Part shown: in pieces, positions 16,482 through 25,159 of the stretch
Layout: each line of letters opens with the position of its first letter
Position numbering within the stretch: position 1 is the stretch's first letter
Assembly (NCBI GenBank): GCA_964412845.1
Contig: CAYPQM010000003.1
Span: 26,578-90,577 of the forward strand
Origin: JAWWPY01 sp964412845
GTDB lineage: Bacteria > Actinomycetota > Actinomycetes > Streptosporangiales > Streptosporangiaceae
Reading direction: 5' to 3'
Length of the DNA: 64,000 nt
Notes under the pieces: model-generated
The model's input: only the letters and a program-made list of their open reading frames with translations
What the model was told of the DNA's origin: nothing
Databases searched by the model: none
Position numbers and translations under genes: made by a program

Positions 16482-17031
16482 TCCCAAGCCCGAGTCCCGG
16501 ACCCTCGCGGTAGCCGCGGCGGCCGCCCAGGCGGTAATCGGCGCCGCCGGGCTGACCAGCAGCTATCAGCTCATCGACCTGTCCGGGCTGGCCCGGCGGC
16601 TGCTGCTGCCCGAGCCATCACCCGCGATCGAGGAAGCCATCGAGCGGGTCAGCGAGGCGGACCTTATCGTGGTGGCCAGCCCCACCTACAAGGGCAGCTA
16701 CACCGGGCTGCTCAAGGTCTTCGCTGACCGGCTGCCGCACCGCGCGCTGGCCGGCACGATCGCGCTGCCGCTGCTGGTCATGGGCGCGCCGCAGCACGCA
16801 CTCGCGGTCGAGGTCCACCTGCGGCCGCTGCTGGTCGAATTGGGCGCCACGGTGCCCACGCCGGGGCTGGCTATCCTGGAATCACAACTGGACACGCTGG
16901 ATGACGTGCTCGCTCCCTGGGCCGCGCAGGTGGCACCTGCCCTGGCGAATCGTTCAGTATTCAAAGCCGGTTCCGTAAGGGTAGGCGATCCCGCCGGAGG
17001 CCGCCGGAATGGACACGGGCAGGCGGCCTGA
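16456..17031 (+). CDS. ssuE: NAD(P)H-dependent FMN reductase
   Basis: A flavodoxin-like reductase of 191 residues that supplies FMNH2 to SsuD. It starts at GTG 16456 with AGGAG five bases upstream. The phosphate-binding loop reads LVGNPKPESRT, and VASPTYKGSYTGLLKVFAD is the typical SsuE/MsuE block. The last 26 or so residues, after the fold should end, are basic and unlike the family; they are read across the 3' end of the convergent nagZ-like gene, overlapping it by 78 bp. Confidence 0.9.
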   Translation: MSCLVLVGNPKPESRTLAVAAAAAQAVIGAAGLTSSYQLIDLSGLARRLLLPEPSPAIEEAIERVSEADLIVVASPTYKGSYTGLLKVFADRLPHRALAGTIALPLLVMGAPQHALAVEVHLRPLLVELGATVPTPGLAILESQLDTLDDVLAPWAAQVAPALANRSVFKAGSVRVGDPAGGRRNGHGQAA

Positions 17032-18702
17032 CGGGCTGAGCCGCCCGGCCAGCACGGCCGCGGTGGCGATGATCGAGACGCCGCTGTCGGAGTAGGTGGC
17101 GATCGCCGCCGCCGATCCCGGGAACAGGCCCAGGTCATAGGGCTCGCCCATGGCCACCACGACGACCGGCTTCCCAGTCGCCACCAGGCCCGCGACAAGC
17201 CTTTGCTGCGCGGGGTCGCCGATCGCGTCCAGGGTCGCCACCACGATCACGTCGGCCCGCCCCGGCGCTGCGACCAGGCGCCCGCCGCGGGCGCCGAGTT
17301 CCGCCTGGAGCGGCGCGGCCAGGCCCGGCGCGGCGGGTCCCGCCAGGTAGACCGACTGGCCCGGCCGGATCGGCAGCACCCGCGCGGTCCCGGATGCCGC
17401 GCCCCGGTTTCTGACCATAGTTACCGCACGATCGGCCAGCTGCTGCGCCACCGCACCCTGCTGCGCCGTGTGCACCTGCGGATCGGCCCGGCCAGCGGCC
17501 AGATGCGGGAGCAGTCCGCGGGCGAATTTGAGGCTGATGATCCGGGTCAGCGAGGCGTCCAGCTGCGCGGCGGCGATCCGCCCGGTGCGGACGGCGGTCA
17601 GCAGAGCGTGGTAAGCGGCCGGCAGGTTATCCGGCATCAGCACCTGGTCACACCCGGCCTCGATGGCCTCGACGGCGGCCTGCGCGCCGCTGCGCCCATC
17701 CAGCACCGCCGCCATCTGCAGGGAGTCGCTGGTGACCACGCCGTGGTAGCCGAGCTTGTCCCGCAGGATGCCGGTGACGATCGTGCGCGACAGCGACGCG
17801 GGGACCCGGGATCGGTCCAGGGCCGGGACCACGATGTGCGCGATCATGATCTCGTCCACGCCGGCCCCGATCGCGGCCTCGAACGGCGGCGCGTCGATCC
17901 GCCACCATTGCGCCAGGGTGTGGTGAATGATCGGCAGCCCGGTGTGGCTGTCCACGTCGGTGTCACCGTGGCCGGGGAAATGCTTGGCGGTGGCGGCCTC
18001 ACCGGCCGCGTGGAAACCGGCCACCGCGGCCTTGGTCATGGCCGAGACGAGACCAGGGTCGGACCCGAACGAGCGGATGCCGATCACCGGGTTGGCCGGG
18101 TCCACGTTGACGTCGGCGACCGGCGCGTAGTCGAGGTTGATGCCGAGCGCCCGCAACTCGGTGCCGGCGACCCGTTCCTGGGCGAAGATCTCGGCCGGAT
18201 CCCGGGTCGCCCCGCTGGCCATCTCGCCCGGGAAAAGGGTGCCGACGCCGCCCAGCCGGGAGACGATGCCGCCCTCCTGGTCGGTGCCGATCAGCAACGG
18301 GACACCGGCCCGCTGGCCGGTGGCGGCCTGCTGGAGTTGCCGGGACAGCCTGGCCACCTGGCTGGCGGTCTGGATGTTGTTGGCGAAGTAGATGACGCCG
18401 CCGACGTGGTAATGGCGCACCAGCGCCGCGCCGCCGTCGGCCGCGGCGGTGCCCGGCACCATCGACACCAGGAGCTGGCCGACCTTCTCCGGCAGGCTCA
18501 TCGCGTCCACCACGGCCGCGACCCGGGCGTCCGCGGCGCGCTTGGCCGCGGCGGCGCGCGCGGCGGCGGTCAGCACTCTCGGCGGCGCAGCGCCGTGCCC
18601 AGGGCCCGGGCCGAGCTGCGGGTGGCCGCAACTGGCCAGGGCCATGACCAGGGCCGCCACCAGGGCAGCGACCCCGGCGGACCGGCTACGGCGAAATCCC
18701 AT
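16954..18702 (-). CDS. nagZ: Glycoside hydrolase family 3 lipoprotein, beta-N-acetylhexosaminidase (NagZ-like)
   Basis: A 582-residue exported lipoprotein: basic MGFRRSRS, hydrophobic stretch and lipobox ALASC. The GH3 domain has IGTDQEGGIVSRLGG, the NagZ signature KHFPGHGDTDVDSH (about 250-263) with the catalytic His, and the nucleophile Asp in VVTSDSLQMAAV. It removes GlcNAc from muropeptides or chitooligosaccharides. The C-terminal quarter is a second domain as in long Gram-positive enzymes. It may feed GlcNAc to the nagA set at 29-31 kb. Confidence 0.9.
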   Translation of the reverse strand: MGFRRSRSAGVAALVAALVMALASCGHPQLGPGPGHGAAPPRVLTAAARAAAAKRAADARVAAVVDAMSLPEKVGQLLVSMVPGTAAADGGAALVRHYHVGGVIYFANNIQTASQVARLSRQLQQAATGQRAGVPLLIGTDQEGGIVSRLGGVGTLFPGEMASGATRDPAEIFAQERVAGTELRALGINLDYAPVADVNVDPANPVIGIRSFGSDPGLVSAMTKAAVAGFHAAGEAATAKHFPGHGDTDVDSHTGLPIIHHTLAQWWRIDAPPFEAAIGAGVDEIMIAHIVVPALDRSRVPASLSRTIVTGILRDKLGYHGVVTSDSLQMAAVLDGRSGAQAAVEAIEAGCDQVLMPDNLPAAYHALLTAVRTGRIAAAQLDASLTRIISLKFARGLLPHLAAGRADPQVHTAQQGAVAQQLADRAVTMVRNRGAASGTARVLPIRPGQSVYLAGPAAPGLAAPLQAELGARGGRLVAAPGRADVIVVATLDAIGDPAQQRLVAGLVATGKPVVVVAMGEPYDLGLFPGSAAAIATYSDSGVSIIATAAVLAGRLSPSGRLPVSIPAASGGIAYPYGTGFEY

Positions 18703-18714
18703 CGCGCTGCGACG

Positions 18715-20940
18715 CTACCCGCCAGCGGGGCGTCGCGCAGCTTTCGCGGTCACTTGGCGTGGTGTTTCGGTGTCAGCCTGCCGGTACCACCGCGCGGCCT
18801 CCTCGTGCTCGCCGCGCTCCTGGAGCAGCGCGCCGAGCCTGGCCATGGCCCCGGTGTGCCCGGCGTCAGCGGCCTGCCGGTAGTACCGCTCGGCTTCGTC
18901 CCGGCCGCCTCTCTCGTCAAGCAGCACGCCGAGGTTGTACCTGGCCCCGGGATGCCCGGCGTCGGCGGCCTGCCGGTACCACCGTTCGGCCTCCTCCTGG
19001 TGGCCTGCCTGGTCGAGCAGGGCGCCCAGGTTGTTCATGGCCCGGATGTGGCCGGCCCCCGCGGACTGCCGGTACCAGCGCTCGGCCTCCTCCCCCGGCC
19101 CGGCCTGCTCGGCCAGGACGCCAAGGTTGTACATGGCGCCGCTGTCACCGGTGGCCGCCGCTTGCCGGTACCACGGCTCGGCCTCGGCCGCCCGGCCTGC
19201 CTCGTGCAGCACGATGGCGAGGTTGTTGATGGCGCCGGCGTGCCCGGTCGCCGCGGACTGCCGGTAGCACCGCTCCGCCTCGGCCGTCCGGCCTGCCTCG
19301 TGCAGCAGGGCGCCCAGGTTGTTCACGGACCGGGCGTCGCCGGCGGCGGCGGCCTGCCGGTACCACTGCTCCGCTTCCGCCGCCCGGCCCCCCTCCTGCA
19401 GCAGGGCACCCAGGTTGGTCATGGCCCGGCCGTGCTTGGCGTCGGCGGCGCGCCGGTACCACTGCTCGGCCTCTTCCCGGCGGCCCTCCTGTTCGAGCAG
19501 CATGCCGAGGTGGTACATGCTGCCGGTATCACCGGCCCGGCCGGCCATCCGGTACCAGCTCTCGGCGTCCGGCCGGCCGCCCGCCTGCTCGGCCAGGACG
19601 CCGAGGTGGCCCATGGCACTGGCGTTCCCGGCGTCGGCGGCCCGCTGGAACCAGCGTTCGGCGTCCTGTCGGCGGCCCGCCTGCTCGAGCAGGACGCCGA
19701 GGTCACACAGGGCGCTGGCGTGGCCGGCGTCGGCGGCGCGCCGGAATGCTGTCTCGCTGATGTCCGGCTGCCCGGCGGCATAGGCAGCCATGGCGAGGGA
19801 GCACAGATCGACCGGGCGGGCGTAGGTCAGCAGGACGGGCCACGCGGCGGCGGGGACGCTGCTCCCCGCGGCCTGGGCGTGATCGAGGAGGTAGTCGAAC
19901 GGCTGATAGGTCCCGGCGCCAAGGGTGCCGAGGCAGCCGCTGGCCCCGTGTACGGGCTCGCTGGCCCAGGTCAGGGCGTCATCGAAGCTCCGGTCGCCGG
20001 ACACCTGGGCCAGGCCCGGGTCAACGTAGCAGGCGCGCAGGTCGTGCAGGAGTTCACGGGGCAGCGGGGTGAGGATGCCAGCCCGGCGGGCATCCACCGC
20101 GGCGGTGATGATCGCCCGGCTGGTGGAATCGGGGGCCGACTGCCAGCGGCGCAGGATGGCCGGGGCCGCGGCGAGATATTCGGCGAACCCAGCTCCGGTC
20201 GGCTGGTCGAGCGCGTCGGCGAGGCGTGGGTCCGCGGCGCTGCGCTGCAGCGCGCGCTGGCGTTCGGCGTCGCTGAAGGCGCGGCTGAGCGGGATGACCC
20301 GGGCGCGGGCGATGATTTCCTGCGCCGCGCGCCTGACGGTGCCGTCCAGCGCGGCGTCCGCCAGCAGGCGGCGGGCCTCGGAGCGCATGGTGGCCAGCAA
20401 CAGCACGTCGCGGCAGCCGTCCGGGCACAACGCGTCGAGGACGCCGGCATCCAGGCCGCCGGCCGCGAGATAGTCGTTGATGTTATCCAGCCACACAATG
20501 CTGTCCGCGAGCTGGACCCCGGCGGCGGCCAGCTCGCGCAAGGCGGCCGGGCCGTCGGGAACGACCAGCTGCCGGGCCGGGGCGCTGCGGTGCATGGCCT
20601 GGTAGGCCAGGCGTGTCTTGCCTGCGGCGGACGCCCCCTCGATGATCACCAGCCCGCCGCTGGCGAACCCTTCGGCCAGTAAGGCATTCTCGTCGGCGTC
20701 GCGCGGCACGTAGGGCGGGACCGGGCCTGGCGCTGCCCACTGACCAGCGGAGTGACCAGCGGAGTGACCAGCGGGTAAGGCTGCTGGGTGCACGCCCAGC
20801 GCACCTGGGTCGATGCAGTCACCCACCGCCGGCAGGCGGCCCATGCCGTCGTGCAGACGTGACTGCGCGAGCAGTACTGCCTGCTGCCGCGCTGCCTGCT
20901 GCCGGGTGCCTAACGTCAGCCGCCGCGTCCAGTTCTTCAC
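18715..20940 (-). CDS. P-loop NTPase with C-terminal Sel1/TPR-like repeats
   Basis: GTG 20940 is chosen because AGGGGA lies six bases upstream. The 741-residue protein starts VKNWTRRLTLG, continues through a Pro/Ala linker with GHSAGHSAG, then PPYVPRD.. before a Walker A IEGASAAGKTRLAYQAM (about 110-126) and a Walker B-like SIVWLDNIND (about 162). A helical middle region follows. The C-terminal half holds ten or eleven 32-residue repeats of the form EEAERWYRQAADAGHxGAMxNLGxLL. The architecture resembles STAND-like or signalling ATPases of actinobacteria with a superhelical sensing domain. Function unknown. The upstream side is interrupted by an assembly gap. Confidence 0.7.
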   Translation of the reverse strand: MKNWTRRLTLGTRQQAARQQAVLLAQSRLHDGMGRLPAVGDCIDPGALGVHPAALPAGHSAGHSAGQWAAPGPVPPYVPRDADENALLAEGFASGGLVIIEGASAAGKTRLAYQAMHRSAPARQLVVPDGPAALRELAAAGVQLADSIVWLDNINDYLAAGGLDAGVLDALCPDGCRDVLLLATMRSEARRLLADAALDGTVRRAAQEIIARARVIPLSRAFSDAERQRALQRSAADPRLADALDQPTGAGFAEYLAAAPAILRRWQSAPDSTSRAIITAAVDARRAGILTPLPRELLHDLRACYVDPGLAQVSGDRSFDDALTWASEPVHGASGCLGTLGAGTYQPFDYLLDHAQAAGSSVPAAAWPVLLTYARPVDLCSLAMAAYAAGQPDISETAFRRAADAGHASALCDLGVLLEQAGRRQDAERWFQRAADAGNASAMGHLGVLAEQAGGRPDAESWYRMAGRAGDTGSMYHLGMLLEQEGRREEAEQWYRRAADAKHGRAMTNLGALLQEGGRAAEAEQWYRQAAAAGDARSVNNLGALLHEAGRTAEAERCYRQSAATGHAGAINNLAIVLHEAGRAAEAEPWYRQAAATGDSGAMYNLGVLAEQAGPGEEAERWYRQSAGAGHIRAMNNLGALLDQAGHQEEAERWYRQAADAGHPGARYNLGVLLDERGGRDEAERYYRQAADAGHTGAMARLGALLQERGEHEEAARWYRQADTETPRQVTAKAARRPAGG
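18770..19790. repeat. 96-bp periodic DNA coding for Sel1-like repeats
   Basis: About ten units with a 96-bp (32-codon) period; for example CTGCTCG at 19585 and 19681. They are diverged copies encoding the repeat helices, not identical spacers. Confidence 0.8.
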
Positions 20941-21382
20941 CGGCCGTCCCCTGAGATCACTTCTCTGCCGGCGTGCCCCCCCATGGGTCGCCTGACAGCA
21001 AGTGTGCCCCACTCGCGGCCGGTTTGTGGCTAGCCGCCTTNNNNNNNNNNNNNNNNNNNNNNNNNNNNNNNNNNNNNNNNNNNNNNNNNNNNNNNNNNNN
21101 NNNNNNNNNNNNNNNNNNNNNNNNNNNNNNNNNNNNNNNNCGGAATCCGGGCAGCGGAGATGGCAGCAGCAGGAAGCCCAGCACACCGCCGATCGCACCC
21201 GCGCCGAGTGCCAGGTGTTCACCGCCGGGGTGCGGGGCGGCGAGTTTGATCTGGCCTGATCTGAGCTGAGTCGGGCTGTCGCACCGGGGTGCCGCACCGG
21301 GGTGCCGCGCTGCGTGCGGTTCCTTGGACGAGCCGTGTGGGCTGATGGTCTTGATCTTGCTGGCTGCGATACGATCCTGCCG
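20941..21382. other. Intergenic region with assembly gap
   Basis: A gene-free stretch containing 100 N at 21041-21140. To the right of the gap, the minus strand from about 21260 reads a hydrophobic run (ALGAGAIGGVLGFLLLPSPL) that could belong to a small membrane protein cut by the gap, but no start is clear. A 13-bp duplication (GCACCGGGGTGCC) occurs at about 21280-21305. No other features are seen. Confidence 0.4.
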
Positions 21383-21470
21383 TTCATCAAGAGGATCCGA
21401 GGGACCTGGCCCGATGACGGTCCGGCAACCTGCCCTGCGGCAAGGTGCCAATGCCAGGAACGATGAGGAG
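21383..21470 (+). promoter_or_regulatory. SAM-I (S-box) riboswitch
   Basis: The conserved S-box core is read in order: TTCATCAAGAG at the 5' P1/P2 strand, CGAGGGA, GGCCCGATGA, CCGGCAACC, a short P3/P4 region, AGGTGCCAATGCC, and the closing GATGA at 21462-21466 that pairs with TCATC at 21384-21388. These elements bind S-adenosylmethionine. The closing strand runs directly into the ribosome site (GAGGAGG) of the GNAT gene at 21476, so control is probably at translation initiation: SAM binding would stabilise P1 and limit access to the ribosome site. Confidence 0.92.
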
Positions 21471-21475
21471 GATCA

Positions 21476-22129
21476 ATGACCCCGCATCTTGACGTTCCGG
21501 CACTGCACGGCGCACTCGTGCGCTTGGAAAGGCTGTCCGGCCAGCACGCTGACGAGCTGGCGGCGGCGGCCGACCATGACCGGTCGGCCTTCGATTTCTC
21601 CTGGATCCCGCACGGGAATGCGGAAGCCAGGGAGTACGTGCGAACTCAGCTAGGCCGGGCCCGCCGCGGTGAACTTGTTCCCTTCGCGCAGGTGCGCACC
21701 GCCGACGGCCGGGCGGTCGGCAGTACCTCCTACTTCAACTTCCGGTCGCTTCCCGGCGCCGCGGCTCCGTTCGCCGTCGAGATCGGCTTCACCTGGCTCG
21801 CCGCGACCGCGCAACGGAGCGGCATCAACATCGAGGCGAAGCTGCTCCTGCTCAGCCATGCCTTCGAGCAGTTGGGCGTCGCGCGGGTGGATTTCAAGGC
21901 CGACGCCAGAAATGAGCGGTCACGCCGGGCGCTTGAGGGCTTAGGAGCGCGCTTTGAGGGTGTGCTGCGCAGCTTTGGGCCGTCGTGGGCACCTGGCGAG
22001 CGGGGGTTGCTGCGCGACTCGGCCATGTATTCGGTCATCGCCCCGGAATGGCCGTCCTGTCAGGATCATCTCCTGAAGCGGCTGGGCACGGCAGTGCGGC
22101 CTGACTCAGCTCCGCGAACCTCGGCATAG
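21476..22129 (+). CDS. GNAT N-acetyltransferase (RimJ/RimL-like) under SAM riboswitch
   Basis: A 217-residue acetyltransferase of the RimJ/RimL/YdaF type. It has LVRLERLSGQHADELAAAA at the N-terminus, VGSTSYFNFRS as a core strand, EIGFTWLAATAQRSGINIEAK in place of the acetyl-CoA loop, and FKADARNERSRRALEGLGARFEG near 140-162. ATG 21476 follows GAGGAGG, part of the SAM-I riboswitch. Such control suggests the enzyme is wanted only when SAM is scarce, so the substrate may be linked to methionine or sulfur metabolism. That is inference; the family acts on protein N-termini and many small amines. Confidence 0.85.
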   Translation: MTPHLDVPALHGALVRLERLSGQHADELAAAADHDRSAFDFSWIPHGNAEAREYVRTQLGRARRGELVPFAQVRTADGRAVGSTSYFNFRSLPGAAAPFAVEIGFTWLAATAQRSGINIEAKLLLLSHAFEQLGVARVDFKADARNERSRRALEGLGARFEGVLRSFGPSWAPGERGLLRDSAMYSVIAPEWPSCQDHLLKRLGTAVRPDSAPRTSA

Positions 22130-22168
22130 TTCGCGAATACCGCCGGGGGATCATCTAGCCTGCCCGGC

Positions 22169-22924
22169 ATGCGGATTCCACCCAGTACGCGGGTCTACCT
22201 GACCACGGCCATCAGCCTGGCCGGGGTGGCCCTGGCCACCTGGTTCGGCATGCAGGCCGGTGCCGCCGTCCTTGACCGGCCATGGTGGACGCTGGGAGCC
22301 GTGGCCGCGAGCGTGACCGCCGCCGGAGTGCCGGCCTACGAGCAGATCCGCAAGGAGCAGATGCGGGCCAGGGCGGAACAGGTGGCGGTCGATGCGGCGG
22401 TCGCGATGCGGGTGACCCTGAATGACGCTCTCGACCCGATCGTGCGGCAGCTTGGCCGGGTGGCCACGGCGGCGAGCAAGCATGAACAGGAGGCGCTGCA
22501 GGAGGCGACAATCCCCATGGTGGTGGACTCGGCGGCGCATATCGTTGGCTCCGGACGGGTGCGGGCCTGCCTGTTCCGGTTCGCGCCCGGGACGCCGGGG
22601 GTGCTGGTTCCCACGCAGTACAGCGGCCGGGTGGACGATCCGCTGGAACCGATCGCCGAGGGAACCGTGCAGGGCGACCTGGTGTTCGGCATGATCCGGC
22701 GCAACCAGCATCTCTTCGGCCCCGACCTTGACGCCGACCCGCCGCCAGGGTGGCAGGTCACGGCGCCCCAGACGTACAAATCGTTCGCCGCGGTTCCGGT
22801 CGCGGCCGGCCAGAACGCGTTCGGCATGCTGATGGTGGACGCGTTAGAGAACGGCGGAATCCGGCGGACAGACGTGCCGCTGGTTCGGCTGCTGGCCGGG
22901 CTGCTCGCGGACGCGCTGGCGTAG
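22169..22924 (+). CDS. Membrane-anchored GAF-domain-like protein
   Basis: The 251-residue protein has two N-terminal hydrophobic segments (about 9-29 and 38-54), a charged helical stretch with coiled-coil character (YEQIRKEQMRARAEQVAVDAA), and a C-terminal alpha/beta domain with the GAF pattern: VRACLFRFAPG, GVLVPTQYSG, EGTVQGDLVFGM, KSFAAVPVAAGQNAFGMLMVDA. Likely a cytoplasmic sensor tethered to the membrane, without an output domain of its own. No obvious partner gene is adjacent. Confidence 0.7.
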   Translation: MRIPPSTRVYLTTAISLAGVALATWFGMQAGAAVLDRPWWTLGAVAASVTAAGVPAYEQIRKEQMRARAEQVAVDAAVAMRVTLNDALDPIVRQLGRVATAASKHEQEALQEATIPMVVDSAAHIVGSGRVRACLFRFAPGTPGVLVPTQYSGRVDDPLEPIAEGTVQGDLVFGMIRRNQHLFGPDLDADPPPGWQVTAPQTYKSFAAVPVAAGQNAFGMLMVDALENGGIRRTDVPLVRLLAGLLADALA

Positions 22925-23026
22925 GCTCGCACATGGCGGCCGTTTCGGCACCGTGCGAAGTGACCATTGGCCGTTGACCACTGCCGGGCACCGGCTGACA
23001 CTGAGTTCGTGAGGAAGGGAACGAGC

Positions 23027-23188
23027 GTGGCGGTCCACATCACCATCGAGGACCACGATGACCGTCCCGAGCGGATGGTGCGGGACCCGGACCGCTACTT
23101 CGCCGATGCCCGCCAGCGGGCCGAGCAGGAGCTCATTCACCAGGCCCGCTGGCTGTACCCGTCGCTGCGCCACCGCAGGCACCGCTAG
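23027..23188 (+). CDS. Small basic/acidic hypothetical protein
   Basis: GTG 23027 is preceded by AGGAAGGGA, a very good ribosome site, and gives a 53-residue protein beginning VAVHITIEDHDDRPERMVRD and ending RHRRHR. It has charged, probably helical middle residues (FADARQRAEQELIHQARW). I do not recognise the family. An in-frame upstream start at 22967 lacks a ribosome site. Confidence 0.55.
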   Translation: MAVHITIEDHDDRPERMVRDPDRYFADARQRAEQELIHQARWLYPSLRHRRHR

Positions 23189-23402
23189 GCCCACGTGCCG
23201 CGGGGATGACCGCTGGCCTGACGGGTGGAGCAGGTCGAACATGGCGCGGGTATGGGCCCCGATGAGGGTCGGCGGATCGCGGCGCTGCCGCTTGTCCAGG
23301 CCGTAACCGTTTGTCCAGACCGTAACCGTCGGCCAGGGCACGGAGCCGGGGACCGTCGGTGGCCGGGTCACCGTCGGCGCCCAGCGGGGCGATCAAGGAT
23401 CG

Positions 23403-23951
23403 TCAGGTCTGACCAAGCTCATTTGCCGCCTTATCAAGGAATTCTCGTCGAGCCTGCTGCCAGGCATCGTGTACTTGCTTTGCATCAGCAGCCATCTCAG
23501 CGTACGCTTCTCCGCGAATTTTCTGCCGGGCATCGTATTCGGCGGCTTGTTTCGCAGACATCAACTGGGCCACCTGCGGGAAAAGGCTGGCCGGTACGGC
23601 CGCTTCGGTGCTGCGCCCAATGAATTCCATGAGCCTGTCGTGCGCATTTACAGCATCGAAGTAGACAGCCGAGGGAACGACAAGATTCAGTCGCGCCATG
23701 GCCGCATCGAGACTCTGGAGATCCTGCTTATATTCGGTCGGGTGCTGGCCTTGCTTCAGGCGAGCTGCCCACTGCGGAGCCGTACCCCATTGCTCCACCG
23801 CTGAGGTGGCCGAGATGAAGGCAACGTACGCAGCGATCCTCTGATCCCGGCGCCAGGTTCTCTCTTCATGCCGACGCGTAAATAGCGCCGTCAGGAAGAC
23901 CGCCGCAAGCGCGACGACAGCTCCGATAGCAGCCCCGATAATGGTTTCCAT
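23403..23951 (-). CDS. Hypothetical protein with one N-terminal membrane helix
   Basis: A 182-residue protein with a hydrophobic helix at about 5-25 (IGAAIGAVVALAAVFLTALF) followed by a basic stop-transfer (TRRHEERTWRRDQR) and a soluble helical domain facing the cytoplasm. Its base composition is less GC-rich than its neighbours (for example Lys, Ile, Asn and Phe codons are more frequent), which hints at horizontal arrival. This type of short anchored helical protein is widespread in actinobacteria, function unknown. Confidence 0.65.
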   Translation of the reverse strand: METIIGAAIGAVVALAAVFLTALFTRRHEERTWRRDQRIAAYVAFISATSAVEQWGTAPQWAARLKQGQHPTEYKQDLQSLDAAMARLNLVVPSAVYFDAVNAHDRLMEFIGRSTEAAVPASLFPQVAQLMSAKQAAEYDARQKIRGEAYAEMAADAKQVHDAWQQARREFLDKAANELGQT

Positions 23952-24279
23952 TAGCTACCGCCCTGGGAGCTTAGTACGCGACAATCAGTTATAGCATCGC
24001 AGAACACGCCGGGACCAGGCCACCACTGAGCGTAAGCATCCGGCAGCGCCGCGACGCCGGGGGTTCGACGGCACTGCGACGCCGTAAGGTTCGGCGGCCA
24101 CTGCCGTACCGCAGATCCGGGCGCGTGGACCGCTGTACCAGATGCCCGCCCGGGTGGTCCGTCCGGGTGGCCTGCCTTTCCCACAATTGGTCTTCATCCA
24201 GCGACGCGGGTCGGACGGACATATCATGCGCCCAGGGAATAGCGGCAACGTTGAGATGGTCACGGGCAGGGGAAACGGC
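23952..24279. other. Intergenic region, no gene seen
   Basis: 328 bases between divergent genes. No convincing frame, hairpin or repeat beyond likely promoters for the two flanking genes. Confidence 0.5.
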
Positions 24280-25125
24280 ATGGCGGGAACGGATTGGATG
24301 AACGCAGATCCGGCACGCTCGGGCAGGCCGCCGGTTGACCTGCAAACCGACCGGCCGCACCCGGCGCGGGTCTATGATTACCTGCTCGGCGGAAAAGATA
24401 ACTTCGCCGCCGACCGGGCCGCCGCTGAGGCGGGCATGAAAGCCAACCCCAACTCATTGATCCCGCCGAGGGAGAACCGCGCTTTCCTTCGCCGCGTGGT
24501 GAACTACCTGGCCCGCGAGGCGGGCATCAGCCAGTTCCTGGACATCGGCACCGGCATCCCGACGTCCCCCAATGTGCACGAGATCGCGCAGGACGCCGAG
24601 CCGCAGGCGCGGGTCGTCTACGTCGACAACGACCCCATCGTGCTCGCGCACGCGCGGGCACGGCTCACCACCGGCGCCGCGGGCAAGACCGCCTACATCG
24701 ACGCTGACCTGCGCGACGTCGGCGAGATCCTCGACTCCCCTGGCCTGCGCAGGACGCTCGACCTGGACCGGCCGGTCGCACTGCTGTTGATCGCGGTCAT
24801 GCATTTCATCCCTGACACTGATGATCCCCATGGCCTGGCCCGGCAACTGCTGGCCGGCCTGCCATCCGGCAGCTATCTGGCGGTGTCCCACCTGACCGGT
24901 GACTTCGACCCAGCGGCGTGGGAAGGCGTCGCCGCGGTGTACCGGCGCAGCGGGGTGACCATGCAAGTCCGCTCCCGGCCAGCGGTCGAGCGGTTCTTCA
25001 CCGGCCTCGATCTCATCGACCCCGGTGTCGTGTCATTGCCCGCCTGGCGTCCCGACCCCAGCGATACCAGCCAGCCGAGCGATGCCGCGGTCTCGGTGTA
25101 CGGAGGCGTCGCCCGCAAACCCTGA
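24280..25125 (+). CDS. SAM-dependent methyltransferase, PF04672 family
   Basis: ATG 24280 follows AGGGGAA by six bases. The 281-residue protein has the family hallmarks: RPHPARVYDYLLGGKDNFAADR near 27-48, the SAM-binding loop FLDIGTGIPTSPNVHEIAQ near 87-105, VVYVDNDPIVLAHARA, an IDADLRD segment, and MHFIPDTDDPHGLARQLL. The family is abundant in actinomycetes, often beside XRE/DUF397 genes, with unknown substrate. A paralogue sits at 58427-59254 in such a context; this copy stands alone. Confidence 0.88.
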   Translation: MAGTDWMNADPARSGRPPVDLQTDRPHPARVYDYLLGGKDNFAADRAAAEAGMKANPNSLIPPRENRAFLRRVVNYLAREAGISQFLDIGTGIPTSPNVHEIAQDAEPQARVVYVDNDPIVLAHARARLTTGAAGKTAYIDADLRDVGEILDSPGLRRTLDLDRPVALLLIAVMHFIPDTDDPHGLARQLLAGLPSGSYLAVSHLTGDFDPAAWEGVAAVYRRSGVTMQVRSRPAVERFFTGLDLIDPGVVSLPAWRPDPSDTSQPSDAAVSVYGGVARKP

Positions 25126-25159
25126 GGCGCCCGGATCACGCCTCCCGGAACTGCCGGCG

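Noticed and set aside
18770..19790. Regularly spaced similar DNA units that could suggest a CRISPR array
   Set aside because: The 96-bp period is entirely coding for Sel1-like helices, copies are diverged, and there are no unique spacers or cas genes.
17203..20682. A continuous open frame of more than 1,100 codons on the plus strand
   Set aside because: It lies opposite the NagZ-like and Sel1-repeat genes, whose protein motifs are clear; GC-rich DNA leaves long antisense frames open. Its translation has no family features.
23292..23329. Duplicated TTGTCCAG(G/A)CCGTAACCGT
   Set aside because: A two-copy 19-bp tandem in a non-coding spacer; too little to assign a role.
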